Part shown: in pieces, positions 5,160 through 5,871 of the stretch
Position numbering within the stretch: position 1 is the first letter of the stretch
How the letters are laid out: each line of letters starts with the position of its first letter
Notes under the pieces: generated by a model
The model's input: the letters and a program-made list of their open reading frames with translations, nothing else
The model's database searches: none
Told to the model about the DNA's origin: nothing
Made by a program: the position numbers and the translations under genes
Source of the DNA: Nitrospirota bacterium
Lineage (GTDB): Bacteria; Nitrospirota; Nitrospiria; Nitrospirales; UBA8639
Direction of reading: 5' to 3'
DNA: 5,871 nt
Assembly: GCA_020348185.1 (NCBI GenBank)
Contig: CP070743.1
Location: forward strand, 348,618 to 354,488

Positions 5160-5871
5160 TGCCATTTCTGTTCCCTGGATCATCCCTCCCCTCCTCCTTG
5201 ATGCCCTTGCGGCCAACAGGGCTCAGGCCTCTCTTTTTCTGGTTCATTCTGGTCACTGTCCTTTTTCCTATAAGCGAGATTGAAGTCTCCACTTCATTAG
5301 CCTTTGCTTCGGACAGGCCTATTCTCCATCATTACCTGGCTATACAGATCCACCCTGACACGCATGAAATCCTTGCTCAAGATACCATCGTCGTGAAAGC
5401 ATCTGATCGGTCTAAGCTTAAAAGCCCATTACGTCTTTCTCTCAATCGACATCTCACCGTTGAAGATGTTCATGTGGGAACCAAAGCTATTCACTTTGGG
5501 ATTGTCGAGCCTCCAGAGGACACGAATGAAGGACCAAACCCTATTCAGAACATTGAGATATCGGATTGGGAACATTTGAGTCCTTCAGCACCACTCAGTC
5601 TGGTAATCCGTTACAAAGGGAAAATCTATGACCCCCCTCGTCCCTCCAAAGACCTTCGCTTTGTCAGACCTGACAAAACCCTGGGGCATATTGGTCCAGA
5701 TGGCATTTACCTGACCTCGGAAACCGCCTGGTACCCGGACCTCCCTGGGACGCTTGCTACCTTCACCATTGACGTGACGCTTCCTCAAGGATGGATGGCC
5801 GTCACCCAAGGGCACCAGGTTTCACAAGTGTCCGATACCCATACCTCGACGGCGACATGGAAGGTTGATAT
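5159..5871 (+). CDS. Probable secreted M1-family metallopeptidase, N-terminal part (cut by window end)
   Basis: The frame opens at ATG 5159, which shares one base with the ftsY stop (TAATG), and stays open to the right edge (237 complete codons). An alternative ATG at 5201 would give a more normal signal peptide of about 36 residues. Neither start has a good Shine-Dalgarno, so the overlap start would depend on coupling. Residues 24-38 form a hydrophobic segment (PLFFWFILVTVLFPI) followed by LAFA-SD, a plausible signal-peptidase site after A50; export is therefore likely. The mature part begins HHYLAIQIHPDTHEILAQDTI, typical of the beta-sandwich N-terminal domain of M1 aminopeptidases. Further on, GIYLTSETAWYPDLPG and TFTIDVTLPQGWMAVTQG match the 'WYP' region of that domain. 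The catalytic HExxH and any GAMEN-like motif would lie beyond the window, so activity cannot be judged. The family call is by pattern and moderately sure. Confidence 0.75.
   Translation, partial: MPFLFPGSSLPSSLMPLRPTGLRPLFFWFILVTVLFPISEIEVSTSLAFASDRPILHHYLAIQIHPDTHEILAQDTIVVKASDRSKLKSPLRLSLNRHLTVEDVHVGTKAIHFGIVEPPEDTNEGPNPIQNIEISDWEHLSPSAPLSLVIRYKGKIYDPPRPSKDLRFVRPDKTLGHIGPDGIYLTSETAWYPDLPGTLATFTIDVTLPQGWMAVTQGHQVSQVSDTHTSTATWKVD

Noticed and set aside
5585..5815. 76-residue minus-strand frame near the right edge
   Set aside because: It is opposite the open M1-peptidase frame, which has a coherent domain pattern and runs to the window end.

Overview
The window looks like an ordinary stretch of a bacterial chromosome. 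It holds a DNA-repair gene (mutM), a ribosome-maturation and protein-targeting cluster (phoH-ybeY-ftsY), the 5' part of a probable secreted M1-family metallopeptidase, and a few small unrecognised proteins. Base composition appears balanced, start codons are mixed (ATG, GTG, TTG) and one strong AAGGAGG Shine-Dalgarno sequence is present. PhoH and FtsY have the general look of Nitrospirota (Nitrospira-like) proteins. That is an impression from reading the proteins, not a search result, and should be held loosely.

Layout: (1) From the left edge to 407 is the 3' part of an unrecognised plus-strand gene. (2) From 467 to 1092 two small genes lie on the minus strand: a 124-residue protein built of two duplicated CxxC zinc ribbons, then a 66-residue acidic, probably disordered protein. 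They converge with the first gene and look co-transcribed. (3) From 1093 to 1404 is a divergent intergenic region with a candidate minus-strand promoter and a short, weakly protein-like reading frame. (4) mutM runs from 1405 to 2235. (5) From 2236 to 2605 is a 370-base gene-free region. It carries GTCAAA-type repeats, then TTCGAC-type repeats in the opposite sense, then a good sigma70-like promoter for phoH. (6) phoH, ybeY, ftsY and the peptidase gene form a tight plus-strand series. phoH/ybeY and ftsY/peptidase each overlap by one base. A 116-base gap with a perfect-period heptad repeat separates ybeY from ftsY.

How the genes fit together: PhoH (YbeZ-type) ATPase and YbeY endoribonuclease are known partners in 16S rRNA maturation and ribosome quality control. 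FtsY is the signal-recognition-particle receptor that docks translating ribosomes at the membrane. The peptidase after it has a signal-peptide-like N-terminus, so it would be exported. MutM removes oxidised purines and seems to be transcribed separately.

I found no mobile element, CRISPR array, tRNA or rRNA, and no convincing new multi-gene system. The points most worth a second look are the zinc-ribbon/acidic-protein pair, the opposed TTCGAC repeat arrays, the shifted zinc-finger cysteine in MutM, the long spacing of the phoH ribosome binding site, and the small reading frame leading into ftsY.
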